NCBI GenBank assembly: GCA_016934595.1
Contig: JAFGSM010000131.1
Span: 1-35,747, forward strand
Length of the DNA stretch: 35,747 nt
Source of the DNA: a bacterium
GTDB lineage: Bacteria; SZUA-182; DTGQ01; JAFGSM01
Direction: 5' to 3'
The translations under genes and the position numbers were made by a program. The notes below the pieces were generated by a model. The model ran no database searches and had not been told where the DNA came from. It was given only the letters and a program-made list of their open reading frames with translations. Shown one piece after another: positions 1-9,714 of this stretch (position 1 is its first letter; the number at the start of each line of letters is the position of its first letter).

Positions 1-1
1 C

Positions 2-202
2 TCAGGGCCAATACCGCTTCCTACCAGAAAGACAAGATATACGGTTTTGAGATCGCCTCATATAGATAAAAAGTCAAGGGAGCAGTTTGAGATCCGGACA
101 CACAAAAGGATACTGGACATTATAGAGCCAACAGCGGAAACCGTAGACGCACTGATGCATTTGGATCTTCCAGCAGGGATAGATGTTGAAATAAAACTAT
201 AG
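2..202 (+). CDS. rpsJ: Ribosomal protein S10 (5' truncated)
   Basis: This is the C-terminal two thirds of 30S protein S10, which sits in the small-subunit head and, in the NusB-S10 complex, supports antitermination. The frame opens at the window edge and reads [18 protein letters not shown], then [12 protein letters not shown] and [19 protein letters not shown], all hallmark S10 segments, ending in TAG at 200-202. The start lies outside the window. It is the first visible gene of the S10 operon. The next gene is rplD, not the expected rplC. Confidence 0.97.
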   Translation, partial: SGPIPLPTRKTRYTVLRSPHIDKKSREQFEIRTHKRILDIIEPTAETVDALMHLDLPAGIDVEIKL

Positions 203-223
203 TTTTTATATTTTCTATAGTTT
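193..223. repeat. Short palindrome and direct repeat at the rpsJ-rplD junction
   Basis: A perfect 14-base palindrome, AAAACTATAGTTTT (193-206), overlaps the rpsJ stop codon. Its CTATAGTTT half (197-205) recurs at 215-223, just before the rplD ribosome binding site. Two copies of a 9-base word 18 bases apart, exactly where rplC should be, could be a deletion scar. In AT-rich sequence they could also be chance. Confidence 0.5.
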
Positions 224-235
224 GGAAAGCAAAAA

Positions 236-862
236 ATGAAGACAGATATATTTGACATAAAAGGACAAAAGGCAAGGGAATATGATTTGCCCGATGAGAT
301 TTTCGCAGCACCGGTCAAAACCCATTTGATTTATGATGCAGTCAGATATCAACTGGCTAAGCGAAGGCAGGGGACGGTGGCAACTAAAAACAAGGCTGCG
401 GTAAGAGGCGGAGGCATTAAACCCTGGAGGCAGAAAGGCACAGGCAGGGCTAGAGCCGGAAGCATCAGGTCCCCCTTATGGGTGGGCGGCGGAACTGTAT
501 TCGGACCTCAACCACGGAATTTCTCCATCAAGGTAAATAAAAAGGCCAGAAAGGGGGCACTGAGATCTACTCTGAGCCTTAAGGCCCAAAATCAAGAATT
601 GGTTCTTATGGATATTTTAGATTTAGAAGAGGGCAAGACGAGATTGGCTGTAAATATCCTTGCCGATAGGGGGTTTGGAAAAGGTACGGGGATTTTAATC
701 CTTGTTGATGGAGGTTATGAAAATCTAAAGCGGGCTACTAATAACATACCCGGAGTAAAGGTTATTGATTTGGCGGGCCTCAATGTTTATGACCTTCTGT
801 GGTATCAAAAGCTGATAATATTAACGTCCGCTCTGCCCAAACTAGAGGAGGCTTTAGCCTGA
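236..862 (+). CDS. rplD: Ribosomal protein L4
   Basis: 50S protein L4 binds 23S rRNA domain I, and its loop lines the exit tunnel. At 208 aa it has normal family length. The tunnel loop shows as [20 protein letters not shown] (residues about 58-77), followed by [22 protein letters not shown] binding site lies just before the ATG at 236. The TGA stop overlaps the rplW ATG (TGATG at 860-864), implying translational coupling. In other bacteria L4 can repress the S10 operon; no leader is visible here to test that. Confidence 0.97.
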   Translation: MKTDIFDIKGQKAREYDLPDEIFAAPVKTHLIYDAVRYQLAKRRQGTVATKNKAAVRGGGIKPWRQKGTGRARAGSIRSPLWVGGGTVFGPQPRNFSIKVNKKARKGALRSTLSLKAQNQELVLMDILDLEEGKTRLAVNILADRGFGKGTGILILVDGGYENLKRATNNIPGVKVIDLAGLNVYDLLWYQKLIILTSALPKLEEALA

Positions 863-1152
863 TGAAATCGCCTTATGAGATTATAAAAGTGCCTTTGTTG
901 ACGGAAAAGAGCACTATCATGAATCAGAAAAACAATAAGGCATCGTTTAATGTTGCCTGCAATGCCAACAAGAAGGAGATCGCAAAATCAGTTGAAGAGA
1001 TATTCAATTGCCATATAACAAAGGTAAATATTATAAATGTTCAGGGGAAAAAAAAGAGGCTGGGCAAGTATCTGGGCAGACGTTCTAACTGGAAAAAGGC
1101 TATATGCACTGTGGCCGAGGGCGATAAGATCGATATAATTGAAGGTATGTAA
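862..1152 (+). CDS. rplW: Ribosomal protein L23
   Basis: 50S protein L23 lies at the tunnel exit and docks trigger factor and SRP. It is 96 aa from the ATG at 862, with PLLTEKST near the N-terminus and the rRNA-binding segment GKKKRLGKYLGRRSNWKKA. A longer in-frame reading from 799 runs inside rplD. The start at 862 is preferred because it overlaps the rplD stop and places the conserved N-terminus [16 protein letters not shown] correctly. Confidence 0.96.
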   Translation: MKSPYEIIKVPLLTEKSTIMNQKNNKASFNVACNANKKEIAKSVEEIFNCHITKVNIINVQGKKKRLGKYLGRRSNWKKAICTVAEGDKIDIIEGM

Positions 1153-1206
1153 TCTTTTTGTGTAATCAAAAACGACTAATAGGTATTAAATCAAAGAGAA
1201 AATGAA

Positions 1207-2034
1207 ATGGGTATAAAGACCTATAAACCAACAACATCAAGTCAAAGATTTAAAACAGGGTTTACCTTTGACGAGATCACTAAAAGTGTCCCTGAGAAAT
1301 CATTAATCAAAAGGATTAAAAGGAGAAGCGGCAGAAATTCTGCAGGGAGAATAACCTGCCGTCATAAAGGCGGGGGGCATAAAAGAAGATACAGGATTAT
1401 AGATTTCAAGCGTGAAAAAGATGGAGTGCCTGCAAAGGTTGTAAGCATTGAGTATGATCCAAACAGGTCCTCAAGGATAGCCCTTCTGCATTATATTGAT
1501 GGAGAAAAACGTTACATACTTGCCCCGACTGGATTGAAGATAGGGCAGATGGTTTTATCCGGTGAAGATGTGGAAATAAAGACCGGGAACGCATTGCCTT
1601 TGAAGAAGATACCCCTTGGGACAATAGTTCATAATATTGAGATGAAGGTTAAAAAGGGAGGGCAGTTGGCAAGGAGTGCTGGAACAGGGGCGCAGATACT
1701 TGCCAAAGAAGGAGGATACTGCCAGATTAAACTGAATTCCAGCGAAGTCAGAATGATACATCAGGATTGCAGAGCCACAATCGGCCAGGTTGGAAATACG
1801 GAACATTCCATAATTTCGATAGGAAAGGCCGGCAGGACTAGATGGATGAACAAAAGACCTACTGTGAGGGGAGTGGCAATGAATCCGATTGATCATCCAA
1901 TGGGCGGCGGAGAAGGAAGATCATCAGGCGGCCGCCATCCATGCACACCCTGGGGCAAACCGACAAAAGGATACAAGACACGCAAGCGGAAGAGCACAGA
2001 CAGGTATATCGTCAAGCGTAGAGGGGCTAAGTAA
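1207..2034 (+). CDS. rplB: Ribosomal protein L2
   Basis: 50S protein L2 supports subunit association and the peptidyl transferase centre. It is 275 aa, full length. It shows the N-terminal segment [14 protein letters not shown], the RNA-binding segment [17 protein letters not shown] (about 47-63), and the near-invariant C-terminal [20 protein letters not shown] that holds the conserved histidine. A 54-base gap separates it from rplW, with only a weak GAGAAAA-type site before the ATG. Confidence 0.97.
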   Translation: MGIKTYKPTTSSQRFKTGFTFDEITKSVPEKSLIKRIKRRSGRNSAGRITCRHKGGGHKRRYRIIDFKREKDGVPAKVVSIEYDPNRSSRIALLHYIDGEKRYILAPTGLKIGQMVLSGEDVEIKTGNALPLKKIPLGTIVHNIEMKVKKGGQLARSAGTGAQILAKEGGYCQIKLNSSEVRMIHQDCRATIGQVGNTEHSIISIGKAGRTRWMNKRPTVRGVAMNPIDHPMGGGEGRSSGGRHPCTPWGKPTKGYKTRKRKSTDRYIVKRRGAK

Positions 2035-2074
2035 AAAACGTTCAGTCTTATAAAAAACATAATGGAGGAAGAAC

Positions 2075-2359
2075 TTGACGCGATCAATAAAAAAAGGTCC
2101 ATTTATAGATAAGCATCTTCTTAAGAAGATCGATCTTATGAATCAGACACTGGACAGAAAAGTGATTAAGACATGGTCAAGGAGATCGACAATCATACCC
2201 GAGATGGTCGGCCATACAATAGCGGTTCATAATGGAAAAAAATTTATACCTGTCTATGTCACTGAAAATATGGTCGGTCATAAACTGGGCGAGTTTTCGC
2301 CAACAAGGACATTCAGAGGACATGGTTCAAAGGCGGAAAAGGCCGCAAGGATAAAATAG
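2075..2359 (+). CDS. rpsS: Ribosomal protein S19
   Basis: 30S head protein S19 contacts the A-site finger and forms a complex with S13. It is 94 aa and starts with [16 protein letters not shown]. The C-terminal half has [20 protein letters not shown] and [12 protein letters not shown]. The start codon is TTG (2075-2077), supported by GGAGGA about 5 bases upstream and by the conserved SIKKGPF N-terminus; no ATG would give a complete protein. Confidence 0.96.
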   Translation: MTRSIKKGPFIDKHLLKKIDLMNQTLDRKVIKTWSRRSTIIPEMVGHTIAVHNGKKFIPVYVTENMVGHKLGEFSPTRTFRGHGSKAEKAARIK

Positions 2360-2378
2360 ACGGCTTGAAGGGAAAAAG

Positions 2379-2723
2379 ATGAAGGCAACAGCAAAAATAA
2401 AATATGTGCGCACATCATCAACAAAACTAAAACCTGTGCTTGATTTAATCCGTGGGAAAAAGGTTGAGGATGCCTTGATATTACTTAAGTTTACTAATAA
2501 AAAGACAGCGAGGATTGTTTCAAAAGTTGTCCGTTCCGCCGTTGCCAATGCCGAGCATATTGACGATTCCAAGGGCGAGGCGCTTGAGGGCTTATATATT
2601 TCTGAGATATACGCCAATCAAGGACCGACTCTAAAGCGTTTCATTCCAAAGGCCAGAGGAAGGGCAGGGCGGATATTAAAGAGAATGAGCCATATAAGGG
2701 TAACCTTAGATACAGCGGAATAA
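2379..2723 (+). CDS. rplV: Ribosomal protein L22
   Basis: 50S protein L22 extends a beta-hairpin into the exit tunnel near the macrolide site. It is 114 aa, normal length. The N-terminal part has KYVRTSSTKLKPVLDLIRGK, and the hairpin shows as GPTLKRFIPKARGRAGRILK (about 85-104), ending SHIRVTLDTAE. It sits between rpsS and rpsC as expected. Confidence 0.96.
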   Translation: MKATAKIKYVRTSSTKLKPVLDLIRGKKVEDALILLKFTNKKTARIVSKVVRSAVANAEHIDDSKGEALEGLYISEIYANQGPTLKRFIPKARGRAGRILKRMSHIRVTLDTAE

Positions 2724-2747
2724 TAGCGTAATATTGGAGGAAATGAT

Positions 2748-3371
2748 TTGGGACAAAAAGTACATCCTGTTGGATTAAGATTAGGGATTATTAAGACCTG
2801 GGAATCGAGATGGTTTGCCAAAAAGGATTATCCTCAACTCTTGCACGAGGATTTAATAATCAGGAAGTATGTATTAAACAGGTTAAAAAGCGCCGGAGTT
2901 TCCAAGGTAGAGATAGAGAGGGCGTCTGATAGGGCCAAGATTAATATTTACAGTGCCAGGCCTGGAATAATAATAGGGAAAAAAGGCCTTGAAGTTGACA
3001 AGCTAAAGGCCGATATCCAAAGAATGACAAAAAAACAGATATTCATCAATATACTGGAGATTAGAAAGTCGGAGACCGATGCGCAGCTCGTAGCAGAAAA
3101 TATAGCCATGCAGCTTGAAAGACGTGTTGCATTTAGAAGGGCTATGAAAAAAAGGGTATCGATGGCGCGCAGATTTGGCGCCGAAGGAGTAAAGATAGCA
3201 TGCTCTGGCCGTTTAGGCGGTTCTGAGATGGCCAGGCGGGAATGGTACAGAGAGGGAAGGGTGCCGCTTCATACGCTAAGGGCAGATATTGATTATGGCT
3301 TTGCAATTTCAAGGACAACTTACGGCGTCATAGGTGTAAAGGTCTGGATTTTTAAAGGAGAAAAAACCTGA
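2748..3371 (+). CDS. rpsC: Ribosomal protein S3
   Basis: 30S protein S3 shapes the mRNA entry site and takes part in helicase activity. It is 207 aa. It begins [14 protein letters not shown], has the KH domain motif [15 protein letters not shown] (about 72-86), and the C-terminal segment [20 protein letters not shown]. The start is TTG at 2748 with GGAGGA upstream. The conserved GQKVHP N-terminus fixes this start. It is slightly shorter than the E. coli protein because the C-terminal tail is short. Confidence 0.96.
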   Translation: MGQKVHPVGLRLGIIKTWESRWFAKKDYPQLLHEDLIIRKYVLNRLKSAGVSKVEIERASDRAKINIYSARPGIIIGKKGLEVDKLKADIQRMTKKQIFINILEIRKSETDAQLVAENIAMQLERRVAFRRAMKKRVSMARRFGAEGVKIACSGRLGGSEMARREWYREGRVPLHTLRADIDYGFAISRTTYGVIGVKVWIFKGEKT

Positions 3372-3401
3372 TAAAGGATTTCTAAAGAGGGATTAGATGC
3401 T

Positions 3402-3806
3402 ATGTTAATGCCCAATAAGGTTAAGTACAGAAAGCAGCAGCGCGGGAGGATGAAAGGCAATGCCTATCGCGGATGCAGTCTTCATTTTGGTGATTACGGC
3501 CTGAAGGCATTGGAATCCGGATGGGTGACAAACAGGCAGATTGAGGCCGCAAGGATTGCAATTACCCGTTATATCAAGAGGGGCGGAAAGATATGGATAA
3601 ACATATTTCCCGATAAACCGGTAGGGCATAAACCGGCAGAAACGAGGATGGGAAAAGGAAAGGCTGCGCCGGATGAATGGGTGGCTGTGGTAAAACCTGG
3701 AAGAATACTTTATGAGATGGAAGGGATAGATATTGCTGAGGCCAAAGAGGCTATGAGACTGGCCTCACACAAACTTTGTATAAAGACAAAATTTGTATGC
3801 AGATAG
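3402..3806 (+). CDS. rplP: Ribosomal protein L16
   Basis: 50S protein L16 helps form the A-site and elongation factor region. It is 134 aa from [11 protein letters not shown], with the conserved [31 protein letters not shown] and [20 protein letters not shown]. Two ATGs lie two codons apart (3402 and 3408). The first is preferred since the family often starts MLMP or MLQP. The end, [11 protein letters not shown], has two cysteines that are uncommon in this family. Confidence 0.96.
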   Translation: MLMPNKVKYRKQQRGRMKGNAYRGCSLHFGDYGLKALESGWVTNRQIEAARIAITRYIKRGGKIWINIFPDKPVGHKPAETRMGKGKAAPDEWVAVVKPGRILYEMEGIDIAEAKEAMRLASHKLCIKTKFVCR

Positions 3807-3822
3807 GAGATAGATAGAAGGT

Positions 3823-4044
3823 ATGAGGGCAAATGAGTTCAGGGAGTTAAGCGAAGAAGAACTAAAATATAAAGAATCTGATTTGAGGGATGAACTCTTC
3901 AAACTGAGGTATCAGCATGCTTCAGGTCAGCTGGAAAACACTGCCCATTTGGGGGCTGTGAAAAAAGATATAGCAAGGCTTTTAACTATTTGCAAGGAAA
4001 GGATAAATGCCAAAACGGATCTGGCACAAGAGGACCTGCAATGA
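3823..4044 (+). CDS. rpmC: Ribosomal protein L29
   Basis: Small alpha-helical 50S protein L29 (73 aa) sits next to L23 at the tunnel exit. It shows the usual [14 protein letters not shown] opening, then [19 protein letters not shown] and a basic helix ending [13 protein letters not shown]. Its TGA stop overlaps the rpsQ start (ATGA at 4041-4044), implying coupled translation. Confidence 0.95.
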   Translation: MRANEFRELSEEELKYKESDLRDELFKLRYQHASGQLENTAHLGAVKKDIARLLTICKERINAKTDLAQEDLQ

Positions 4045-4349
4045 AAGAAAGAGGCATTCGTAAAAAAAGGACAGGCATAGTCATCAGTGATAAAATGGAC
4101 AAAACCGTTGTAGTGGAGGTGGAGAGGCGTTTTTTGGATCCGGTTTACAAGAAAATCCTGACGCACAAGAAAAGATATAAGGCGCATGATGAAAAAAATG
4201 AATGCAAAGAAGGCGACAAGGTGCTTATAATGGAAACAAGGCCATTAAGCCATGATAAAAGATGGCGGATTGTCTCTATTATTGAGCACATAAACAGATT
4301 GGAAAAAGGGCTGGGTATAGAAGATACCGCAAAGGAAGATATATCATGA
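4041..4349 (+). CDS. rpsQ: Ribosomal protein S17
   Basis: 30S protein S17 binds 16S rRNA near helix 11. From ATG 4041 it is 102 aa, with the OB-fold motifs [33 protein letters not shown] and [20 protein letters not shown]. An upstream in-frame start (3990) would lie inside rpmC and is not supported by the family. The C-terminal extension [19 protein letters not shown] is longer than in E. coli. It overlaps rpmC by 4 bases and rplN by 4 bases. Confidence 0.95.
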   Translation: MKERGIRKKRTGIVISDKMDKTVVVEVERRFLDPVYKKILTHKKRYKAHDEKNECKEGDKVLIMETRPLSHDKRWRIVSIIEHINRLEKGLGIEDTAKEDIS

Positions 4350-4714
4350 TACAGGTACAGACTATACTGGACGTCGCAGATAATACGGGCGCAAAGAAAT
4401 TATGCTGCATCAAGATTCTTGGCGGCACAAGAAGGAGATATGCGAGATTGGGCGATATTATTGTAGTGAGCGTCAAGGAGTCATCGCCGAATGCCGTTGT
4501 AAAAAAAGGGACTGTAAATAAGGCGGTTGTTGTAAGGACTAAAAAGGAACATCGCCGAAGCGATGGCTCTTATATAAAATTCCGGAGCAATGCCGCTGTT
4601 TTGATAAATCCTCAAGGGGAGCCTATAGGGACAAGGATATTCGGGCCTGTAGCCAGGGAATTGCGGGCAAGGCAATTTACAAAAATTGTATCGTTGGCAC
4701 CTGAGGTCATATAG
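4346..4714 (+). CDS. rplN: Ribosomal protein L14
   Basis: 50S protein L14 forms intersubunit bridges and is the target of RsfS. It is 122 aa, exact family length. It has [19 protein letters not shown] at the N-terminus, [20 protein letters not shown] in the middle, and the conserved end [22 protein letters not shown]. The ATG overlaps the rpsQ stop. Confidence 0.97.
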   Translation: MIQVQTILDVADNTGAKKLCCIKILGGTRRRYARLGDIIVVSVKESSPNAVVKKGTVNKAVVVRTKKEHRRSDGSYIKFRSNAAVLINPQGEPIGTRIFGPVARELRARQFTKIVSLAPEVI

Positions 4715-4736
4715 ATAAAAGGGACATAAATATATC

Positions 4737-5087
4737 ATGTTTAAAAGCAAACCCAAACACAAAATAAGCAAAACAAATAAAATAAGAAAAGATGACACCG
4801 TCAAAGTTATCACCGGCAAGGATAAAGGCAAAACAGGTAAAGTAATAAGGGTTTTGCCAAGGAAGGGACGCGTCCTTGTTGAGAATATAAACATGATATA
4901 TAAGAATATGCGAAAAACAAAACAACATCAGCAGGGTGGAATCTTAAGAAGGGAAGGGCCAATAGAGATTACGAATCTACTGGTTGTCTGCAGCAAATGT
5001 GGAAGATCAACACGTGTTGGTTTTACCAAACTGGAGGATGGCCGCAAGGTCAGGACATGCAAAAAGTGTGAAGAGATTATGACCTGA
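4737..5087 (+). CDS. rplX: Ribosomal protein L24, zinc-finger type
   Basis: 50S protein L24 is an assembly initiator that binds the 5' end of 23S rRNA. The KOW motif is visible as DDTVKVITGKDKGKTGKVIR (residues about 19-38). The C-terminal half has two CxxC pairs (CSKC about 83-86 and CKKC about 108-111) that could hold zinc, as in many bacterial L24 proteins. It is 116 aa with a lysine-rich N-terminus. Confidence 0.95.
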   Translation: MFKSKPKHKISKTNKIRKDDTVKVITGKDKGKTGKVIRVLPRKGRVLVENINMIYKNMRKTKQHQQGGILRREGPIEITNLLVVCSKCGRSTRVGFTKLEDGRKVRTCKKCEEIMT

Positions 5088-5119
5088 GCTGAATGACAGG
5101 ATATGGTGAATATTAAAAG

Positions 5120-5659
5120 ATGAATAGTCTTAAAGAAAAATATATAGAAGAAATAGCGCCTCAGCTTATGGAGGAGTTTCATTATAAAAACAGAATCCAG
5201 GTTCCAAGGCTGATTAAGATAGTAATTAATATGGGCATTGGAGATGCCGTACAAAATGCGAAGGCGCTCGATTTCGCATTGAATGATATGGCTGCCATTA
5301 CCGGTCAAAAGGCACTCATAACCAAAGCCAAGAAGTCGATAGCGGGGTTTAAGCTGAGGAAAGGGATGGCTATAGGGTGCAAGGTAACCTTGAGGAAGAA
5401 CCGGATGTATGAGTTTTTGGAAAAATTGATAAATATTGCGCTTCCAAGGATTCGTGATTTTAAGGGCGTCTCATCAAAGGCGTTTGACGGCAGGGGCAAT
5501 TATAATCTGGGCATAAAAGAGCAGGTTATTTTCCCTGAGATCAATTTTGACAAGATAGACAAGAGTCGGGGCATGGATGTCTGCATTGTAACCTCTGCCC
5601 GGTCCGATGAAGAGGCAATGTCCTTGTTGAAAAGGATGGGAATACGGTTTAGAAAGTAA
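5120..5659 (+). CDS. rplE: Ribosomal protein L5
   Basis: 50S protein L5 binds 5S rRNA and contacts P-site tRNA. It is 179 aa, standard length. It shows [58 protein letters not shown], and the end [20 protein letters not shown]. The gene sits between rplX and rpsN as expected. Confidence 0.97.
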   Translation: MNSLKEKYIEEIAPQLMEEFHYKNRIQVPRLIKIVINMGIGDAVQNAKALDFALNDMAAITGQKALITKAKKSIAGFKLRKGMAIGCKVTLRKNRMYEFLEKLINIALPRIRDFKGVSSKAFDGRGNYNLGIKEQVIFPEINFDKIDKSRGMDVCIVTSARSDEEAMSLLKRMGIRFRK

Positions 5660-5676
5660 AGGAGAATTTAAAAGAA

Positions 5677-5862
5677 GTGGCAAAGAAATCTTTGATTGCG
5701 AAGGCAAAGAGAAAACAGAGGTTCAAAGTCAGACAGTACAATCGATGCAGGTTGTGCGGTCGGCCTAGGGCATATATGAGAAAATTTCAGATTTGCAGAA
5801 TCTGTTTTAGATCTCTGGCGCTCAAGGGAGAGCTTCCCGGAGTGATCAAAGCGAGCTGGTAG
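5677..5862 (+). CDS. rpsN: Ribosomal protein S14, zinc type
   Basis: 30S head protein S14 in its short zinc-binding form (61 aa, sometimes called rpsZ). Four cysteines at residues 24, 27, 40 and 43 (CRLC and CRIC) form the zinc ribbon, and the end [10 protein letters not shown] is the family signature. The start is GTG at 5677, the only codon giving the conserved [10 protein letters not shown]-terminus, with GGAGAA upstream. Confidence 0.96.
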   Translation: MAKKSLIAKAKRKQRFKVRQYNRCRLCGRPRAYMRKFQICRICFRSLALKGELPGVIKASW

Positions 5863-5871
5863 GAGGAAAAA

Positions 5872-6270
5872 ATGGCTGTTACTGACCCTATTGCCGATTT
5901 TATGACGAGAATCAGGAATGCCCTTATGAGCAAACATACGAGCGTGGATGTGCCAATGTCTATTATCAAGCTGGAGATAACCAAGATTATGAAATCTGAA
6001 GGATTCATAAGGGGATATAAGGTCTTGGATGAAGATGGCAAGAGAGATATACGTGTCTATTTGAAATATAACCCACAAAACAAGACCATAATAAATGGTT
6101 TGAAGCGTGTCAGCAAGCCTGGCAGAAGGGTGTATGTCTCAAAGGACAAAATTCCTAGGGTATTATCCGGCATGGGGATTTCCATACTTTCTACTTCAAA
6201 GGGCGTTCTTACTGACAATGCCTGCAGACAAGCCAATGTCGGAGGCGAGGTTATTTGTTATATCTGGTAG
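5872..6270 (+). CDS. rpsH: Ribosomal protein S8
   Basis: 30S central-domain protein S8 (132 aa). In E. coli it represses the spc operon. It starts [14 protein letters not shown] and ends with [20 protein letters not shown] and GGEVICYIW, which carry the RNA-binding STSKG loop. An AGGAGGA site precedes the ATG. It starts 9 bases after rpsN. Confidence 0.97.
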   Translation: MAVTDPIADFMTRIRNALMSKHTSVDVPMSIIKLEITKIMKSEGFIRGYKVLDEDGKRDIRVYLKYNPQNKTIINGLKRVSKPGRRVYVSKDKIPRVLSGMGISILSTSKGVLTDNACRQANVGGEVICYIW

Positions 6271-6313
6271 GTTTAACAGGGATTATATACGGAATATAAT
6301 AGGCGATAAAAAT

Positions 6314-6853
6314 ATGTCAAGAGTTGGGAAAAAATCGATAACCATACCAAATGGGGTGCATGTAGATATTAAAGAAAGGAAGATAAGCATAAAGGGACCG
6401 AAGGGGGAACTCCACTATAAGATTCCCTCGGAAATAGAGGTTGAATATAATAATGATGAGCTATCCATCTTGACTGATAGCGAGCCAAAGGAGAAAAAAG
6501 CGCACGCATTGCATGGCTTGAATCGCACGCTGATCGCAAATATGATTGAAGGGGTGACAGTGGGCTTCCGCAAGGAACTGAAGATAGTCGGCATAGGTTA
6601 TAGGGCTAATATCACAGGCAGGATATTGAATCTTTTGCTTGGTTATTCTCATCCTATAAAATACGATATCCCTGACAAGATAGATATAGATGTCAATAAG
6701 GATAGCATTATTGTGCAGGGTGTAGATAAGCAAAAGGTGGGTCAGGTAGCGGCTGAGATAAGGGACTTCAGAAGGCCCGAGCCATATAAAGGCAAGGGGG
6801 TCAGGTATGCGGATGAAAAGGTTCGCTCCAAGGTAGGAAAAGCTGGCGCTTAA
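6314..6853 (+). CDS. rplF: Ribosomal protein L6
   Basis: 50S protein L6, with two tandem RNA-binding folds, sits near the factor-binding site. It is 179 aa from [12 protein letters not shown]. Motifs include [34 protein letters not shown] and the C-terminal [19 protein letters not shown] longer open frame begins at 6107 inside rpsH. The start at 6314 is chosen from the conserved N-terminus, although its ribosome binding site is weak (AGGCGA). Confidence 0.95.
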   Translation: MSRVGKKSITIPNGVHVDIKERKISIKGPKGELHYKIPSEIEVEYNNDELSILTDSEPKEKKAHALHGLNRTLIANMIEGVTVGFRKELKIVGIGYRANITGRILNLLLGYSHPIKYDIPDKIDIDVNKDSIIVQGVDKQKVGQVAAEIRDFRRPEPYKGKGVRYADEKVRSKVGKAGA

Positions 6854-6869
6854 GGCAGGGGAGGCCGGA

Positions 6870-7232
6870 TTGTTGAGAAGCAGGAAGACAGATTTAAAGG
6901 CAAGGCATTCAAGGATTAGAAAGAAGGCCAAAGGAACGGATAAAAAACCAAGGTTGGCTGTTTTCAGAAGCTCCAAGCATATATATGCACAATTGATTGA
7001 CGATATAAAGGCAAATACAATTGTGAGCGCTTCAACTCTTGATCCCTCCTTTAAACAAAAGATGTCGTCAACAGGAAATATAGCCGCCGCCAGATTGCTT
7101 GGGCAGGTTTTGGCTGCAAGGGCATTGGAGAAAGGCGTGAAAAAGGTTGTTTTCGATCGCGGGGGATTTCTATATCACGGCAGAATAAAGGCATTGGCTG
7201 ATGCTGCAAGGGAGACGGGATTAGAGTTTTAG
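6870..7232 (+). CDS. rplR: Ribosomal protein L18
   Basis: 50S protein L18 binds 5S rRNA with L5. It is 120 aa, with [34 protein letters not shown] and a C-terminal [20 protein letters not shown]. It begins with TTG (6870, or possibly the next TTG at 6873). GGGGAGG about 8 bases upstream supports either. Confidence 0.95.
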   Translation: MLRSRKTDLKARHSRIRKKAKGTDKKPRLAVFRSSKHIYAQLIDDIKANTIVSASTLDPSFKQKMSSTGNIAAARLLGQVLAARALEKGVKKVVFDRGGFLYHGRIKALADAARETGLEF

Positions 7233-7262
7233 CTTTGGATGGACAATAAAAAGGAGGCGTTT

Positions 7263-7763
7263 TTGGCCAGAATAAACTTTGATGAATTGGAACTTGTTGA
7301 CAAGGTAATATATATAAATCGTGTCGCAAAAGTGGTAAAGGGCGGCAGGAGGTTTGGATTCAGCGCCCTTGTTGTAGTGGGGGACAAAAAGGGCCATGTT
7401 GGCATTGGCATGGGCAAGGCCAATGAGGTGCCAGAGGCTATACGAAAAGGGGTGGAAAGGGCGAAAAAATCCATTATAAAGCTCTCCCTTGCTGACAATT
7501 CTACAATACCTTATCAGGTTATAGGCCATTTCGGCTCAAGCAAGGTATTGCTTAAGCCGGCATCCAAAGGAACAGGAGTCATCGCGGGAGGGCCTGTGCG
7601 CGCTATAGTTGAAGCCGCTGGGATACAGGATATATTGACTAAATCTTTAGGCTCAAATAATCCACACAATATTGTAAAGGCGGCGATGGCTGGATTGACC
7701 ATGATGAAAACGCATGGGGATATCCTAAGAGACAGAAATCTTTCATGCGATGACAAAAAATAA
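7263..7763 (+). CDS. rpsE: Ribosomal protein S5
   Basis: 30S protein S5 contributes to mRNA entry and decoding accuracy. It has [40 protein letters not shown], the ATP-binding-like [18 protein letters not shown] and [18 protein letters not shown]. An ATG at 7239 would add 8 residues. The TTG at 7263 is preferred because AAGGAGG (7251-7257) stands 5 bases before it, while 7239 has no clear site; this gives 166 aa. The start choice is moderately sure; the identity is certain. Confidence 0.95.
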   Translation: MARINFDELELVDKVIYINRVAKVVKGGRRFGFSALVVVGDKKGHVGIGMGKANEVPEAIRKGVERAKKSIIKLSLADNSTIPYQVIGHFGSSKVLLKPASKGTGVIAGGPVRAIVEAAGIQDILTKSLGSNNPHNIVKAAMAGLTMMKTHGDILRDRNLSCDDKK

Positions 7764-7773
7764 GGGATCAGAT

Positions 7774-7971
7774 ATGGCAAACAGATTGAAGATAACCTTG
7801 AAAAAGAGTCCAAACGGCAGGATTCCAAAGCATACCAGAATCCTTGATGCCTTGGGTTTAAGAAAGACCAATAGAACCGTTTGTGTGCCTGACAACCCGC
7901 AGATGCAGGGAATGGTAAGAAAGATAACCCATCTGGTTTCTGTTGAAAGGGTGGAAGAAAAAGATGCTTGA
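7774..7971 (+). CDS. rpmD: Ribosomal protein L30
   Basis: Small 50S protein L30 (65 aa): [38 protein letters not shown] and [13 protein letters not shown]. An in-frame ATG at 7750 lies inside rpsE. 7774 matches the usual family N-terminus and follows a GGGATC-type site. It overlaps rplO by 8 bases. Confidence 0.94.
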   Translation: MANRLKITLKKSPNGRIPKHTRILDALGLRKTNRTVCVPDNPQMQGMVRKITHLVSVERVEEKDA

Positions 7972-8407
7972 TAAGCTCAAACCTTGTGAGGGATCGAGAA
8001 AAAAAAGAAAAAGGATCGGCAGGGGGGCAGGGTCTGGACATGGCGGCACTTCTTGCAAGGGGCATAAGGGTCAAAATGCCCGCTCAGGCGGGGGAAAAGG
8101 GCCCGGGTTCGAAGGCGGACAAATGCCTTTGCAAAGGAGGCTCCCCAAGAGGGGATTTAGAAATATCTTCAAGAAAAGCATTTCCATCATTAATCTCAAG
8201 GATATTAACAGATTAGAACAAGATGTAGAAATAACCCCCCAGGCTTTGAAACAAAAAGGGATTATAAAGGCCAATGTCAAATATATCAAGGTGTTATCTG
8301 ATGGTAACTTAGAAAAGGCATTGACGTTCAATGCCCATAGTTTTTCGAAAGAAGCGGTCAAGAAGATAGAGGCAATGGGAGGAAAGGCAGAGGTGATAGG
8401 ATCTTGA
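7964..8407 (+). CDS. rplO: Ribosomal protein L15
   Basis: 50S protein L15 is a late-stage assembly protein with a long glycine-rich N-terminal arm. From ATG 7964 it is 147 aa: [55 protein letters not shown], and the globular end [20 protein letters not shown]. The start at 7943 inside rpmD is less likely. Its stop overlaps the secY start. Confidence 0.95.
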   Translation: MLDKLKPCEGSRKKRKRIGRGAGSGHGGTSCKGHKGQNARSGGGKGPGFEGGQMPLQRRLPKRGFRNIFKKSISIINLKDINRLEQDVEITPQALKQKGIIKANVKYIKVLSDGNLEKALTFNAHSFSKEAVKKIEAMGGKAEVIGS

Positions 8408-9714
8408 TTGAGACCCTGCAGAACATATTCAAAATCCCGGAGTTAAAAAAAAGGGTTATAATAACCTTTGCCCTCCTTGCTGTTTTCAGGATAGGCGCTC
8501 ATATTCCGACTCCAGGTATAAACGGGGCGGCCCTTGCCGCCTTTTTTGATCAGGCAAAGGGCACTTTGCTTGGGTTTTTTGATCTTTTCTCAGGCGGGGC
8601 ATTATCTAGGCTGACTGTTTTTGCTCTTGGCATTATGCCTTATATTGATGCAGCCATCATACTTGAACTCCTTACAGTGGTTATCCCTCATCTTGAAAAA
8701 CTCTCAAAAGAGGGGGAAGAGGGAAGGAAAAAGATCACACAGTATACCAGGTATGGAACCATTCTTATAGCGGTTATACAGTCACTCGGGATTAGTTTTG
8801 GTCTGGAGACCATGAAGAGTCCCGCAGGGGCAGCGATTGTTCCTAATCCAGGATGGGCTTTCAGGCTCATGACGGTAATAACCCTGAGCGCAGGTACGGT
8901 ATTCCTGATGTGGCTTGGAGAACAGATTTCTGAACGGGGGATAGGGAACGGCATCTCCCTTCTGATTTTTGCAGGCATTGTTGTAAGAGGCCCAGCGGCC
9001 GTAATAAACACTTTGCGTCTATTGAAGACAGGCGAGATATCTATCTTCCTGCTTGGCATTTTGCTGATTTTTATGGCCGCAGTCTGCGCATTTATCGTTT
9101 TTGTTGAAACCGGCGAAAGGAAGATACCTGTTCAATATGCGAAAAGGGTGGTAGGCAGGAAGATGTATGGGGGGCAAAGCACTTATATCCCACTCAGGGT
9201 AAATACGGCGGGTGTCATACCCATCATCTTTGCCGCCTCGATTATTATGTTTCCTGCCACGATCGCTCGATTTATCAATCATCCGTGGATGAATGCCATA
9301 GCCAATTGGCTTTCGCCAGGGGCGATATTGAACACCTTGCTCTATGTGATCCTGATAGTCTTTTTTTGCTTTTTTTATACGGCCATCATTTTTAATCCTG
9401 TGGACCTGGCCGACAATATGAAAAAATATGGCGGTTTTATACCTGGCATAAGACCCGGCAAGAACACATCCGAATATATAGACAGGATATTGACACGGAT
9501 CACATTCGCAGGCGCAGTTTATCTTTCCCTCATCTCCATTTTGCCGACATATATGATAAAATATTTCAATGTGCCGTTTTATTTTGGCGGAATCACGCTT
9601 CTTATTGTGATTGAGGTCGGTCTTGACACAGTGAGGCAGATAGAATCCCATCTCCTTATGCGGAACTATGAGGGATTTATGAAGAAAAGGTCAAAGAAGA
9701 AAGGCCGTATGTGA
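8404..9714 (+). CDS. secY: Preprotein translocase subunit SecY
   Basis: SecY is the channel-forming subunit of SecYEG in the inner membrane. It is 436 aa with about ten hydrophobic segments, starting with KKRVIITFALLAVFRIGAHI and the conserved PTPGIN plug region. It has the motifs QISERGIGNGISLLIFAGI (about 178-196) and, near the C-terminus, IPGIRPGKNTSEYI. It starts with TTG (8404), overlapping the rplO TGA by 4 bases. The spc-operon position after rplO is canonical. Confidence 0.97.
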   Translation: MIETLQNIFKIPELKKRVIITFALLAVFRIGAHIPTPGINGAALAAFFDQAKGTLLGFFDLFSGGALSRLTVFALGIMPYIDAAIILELLTVVIPHLEKLSKEGEEGRKKITQYTRYGTILIAVIQSLGISFGLETMKSPAGAAIVPNPGWAFRLMTVITLSAGTVFLMWLGEQISERGIGNGISLLIFAGIVVRGPAAVINTLRLLKTGEISIFLLGILLIFMAAVCAFIVFVETGERKIPVQYAKRVVGRKMYGGQSTYIPLRVNTAGVIPIIFAASIIMFPATIARFINHPWMNAIANWLSPGAILNTLLYVILIVFFCFFYTAIIFNPVDLADNMKKYGGFIPGIRPGKNTSEYIDRILTRITFAGAVYLSLISILPTYMIKYFNVPFYFGGITLLIVIEVGLDTVRQIESHLLMRNYEGFMKKRSKKKGRM

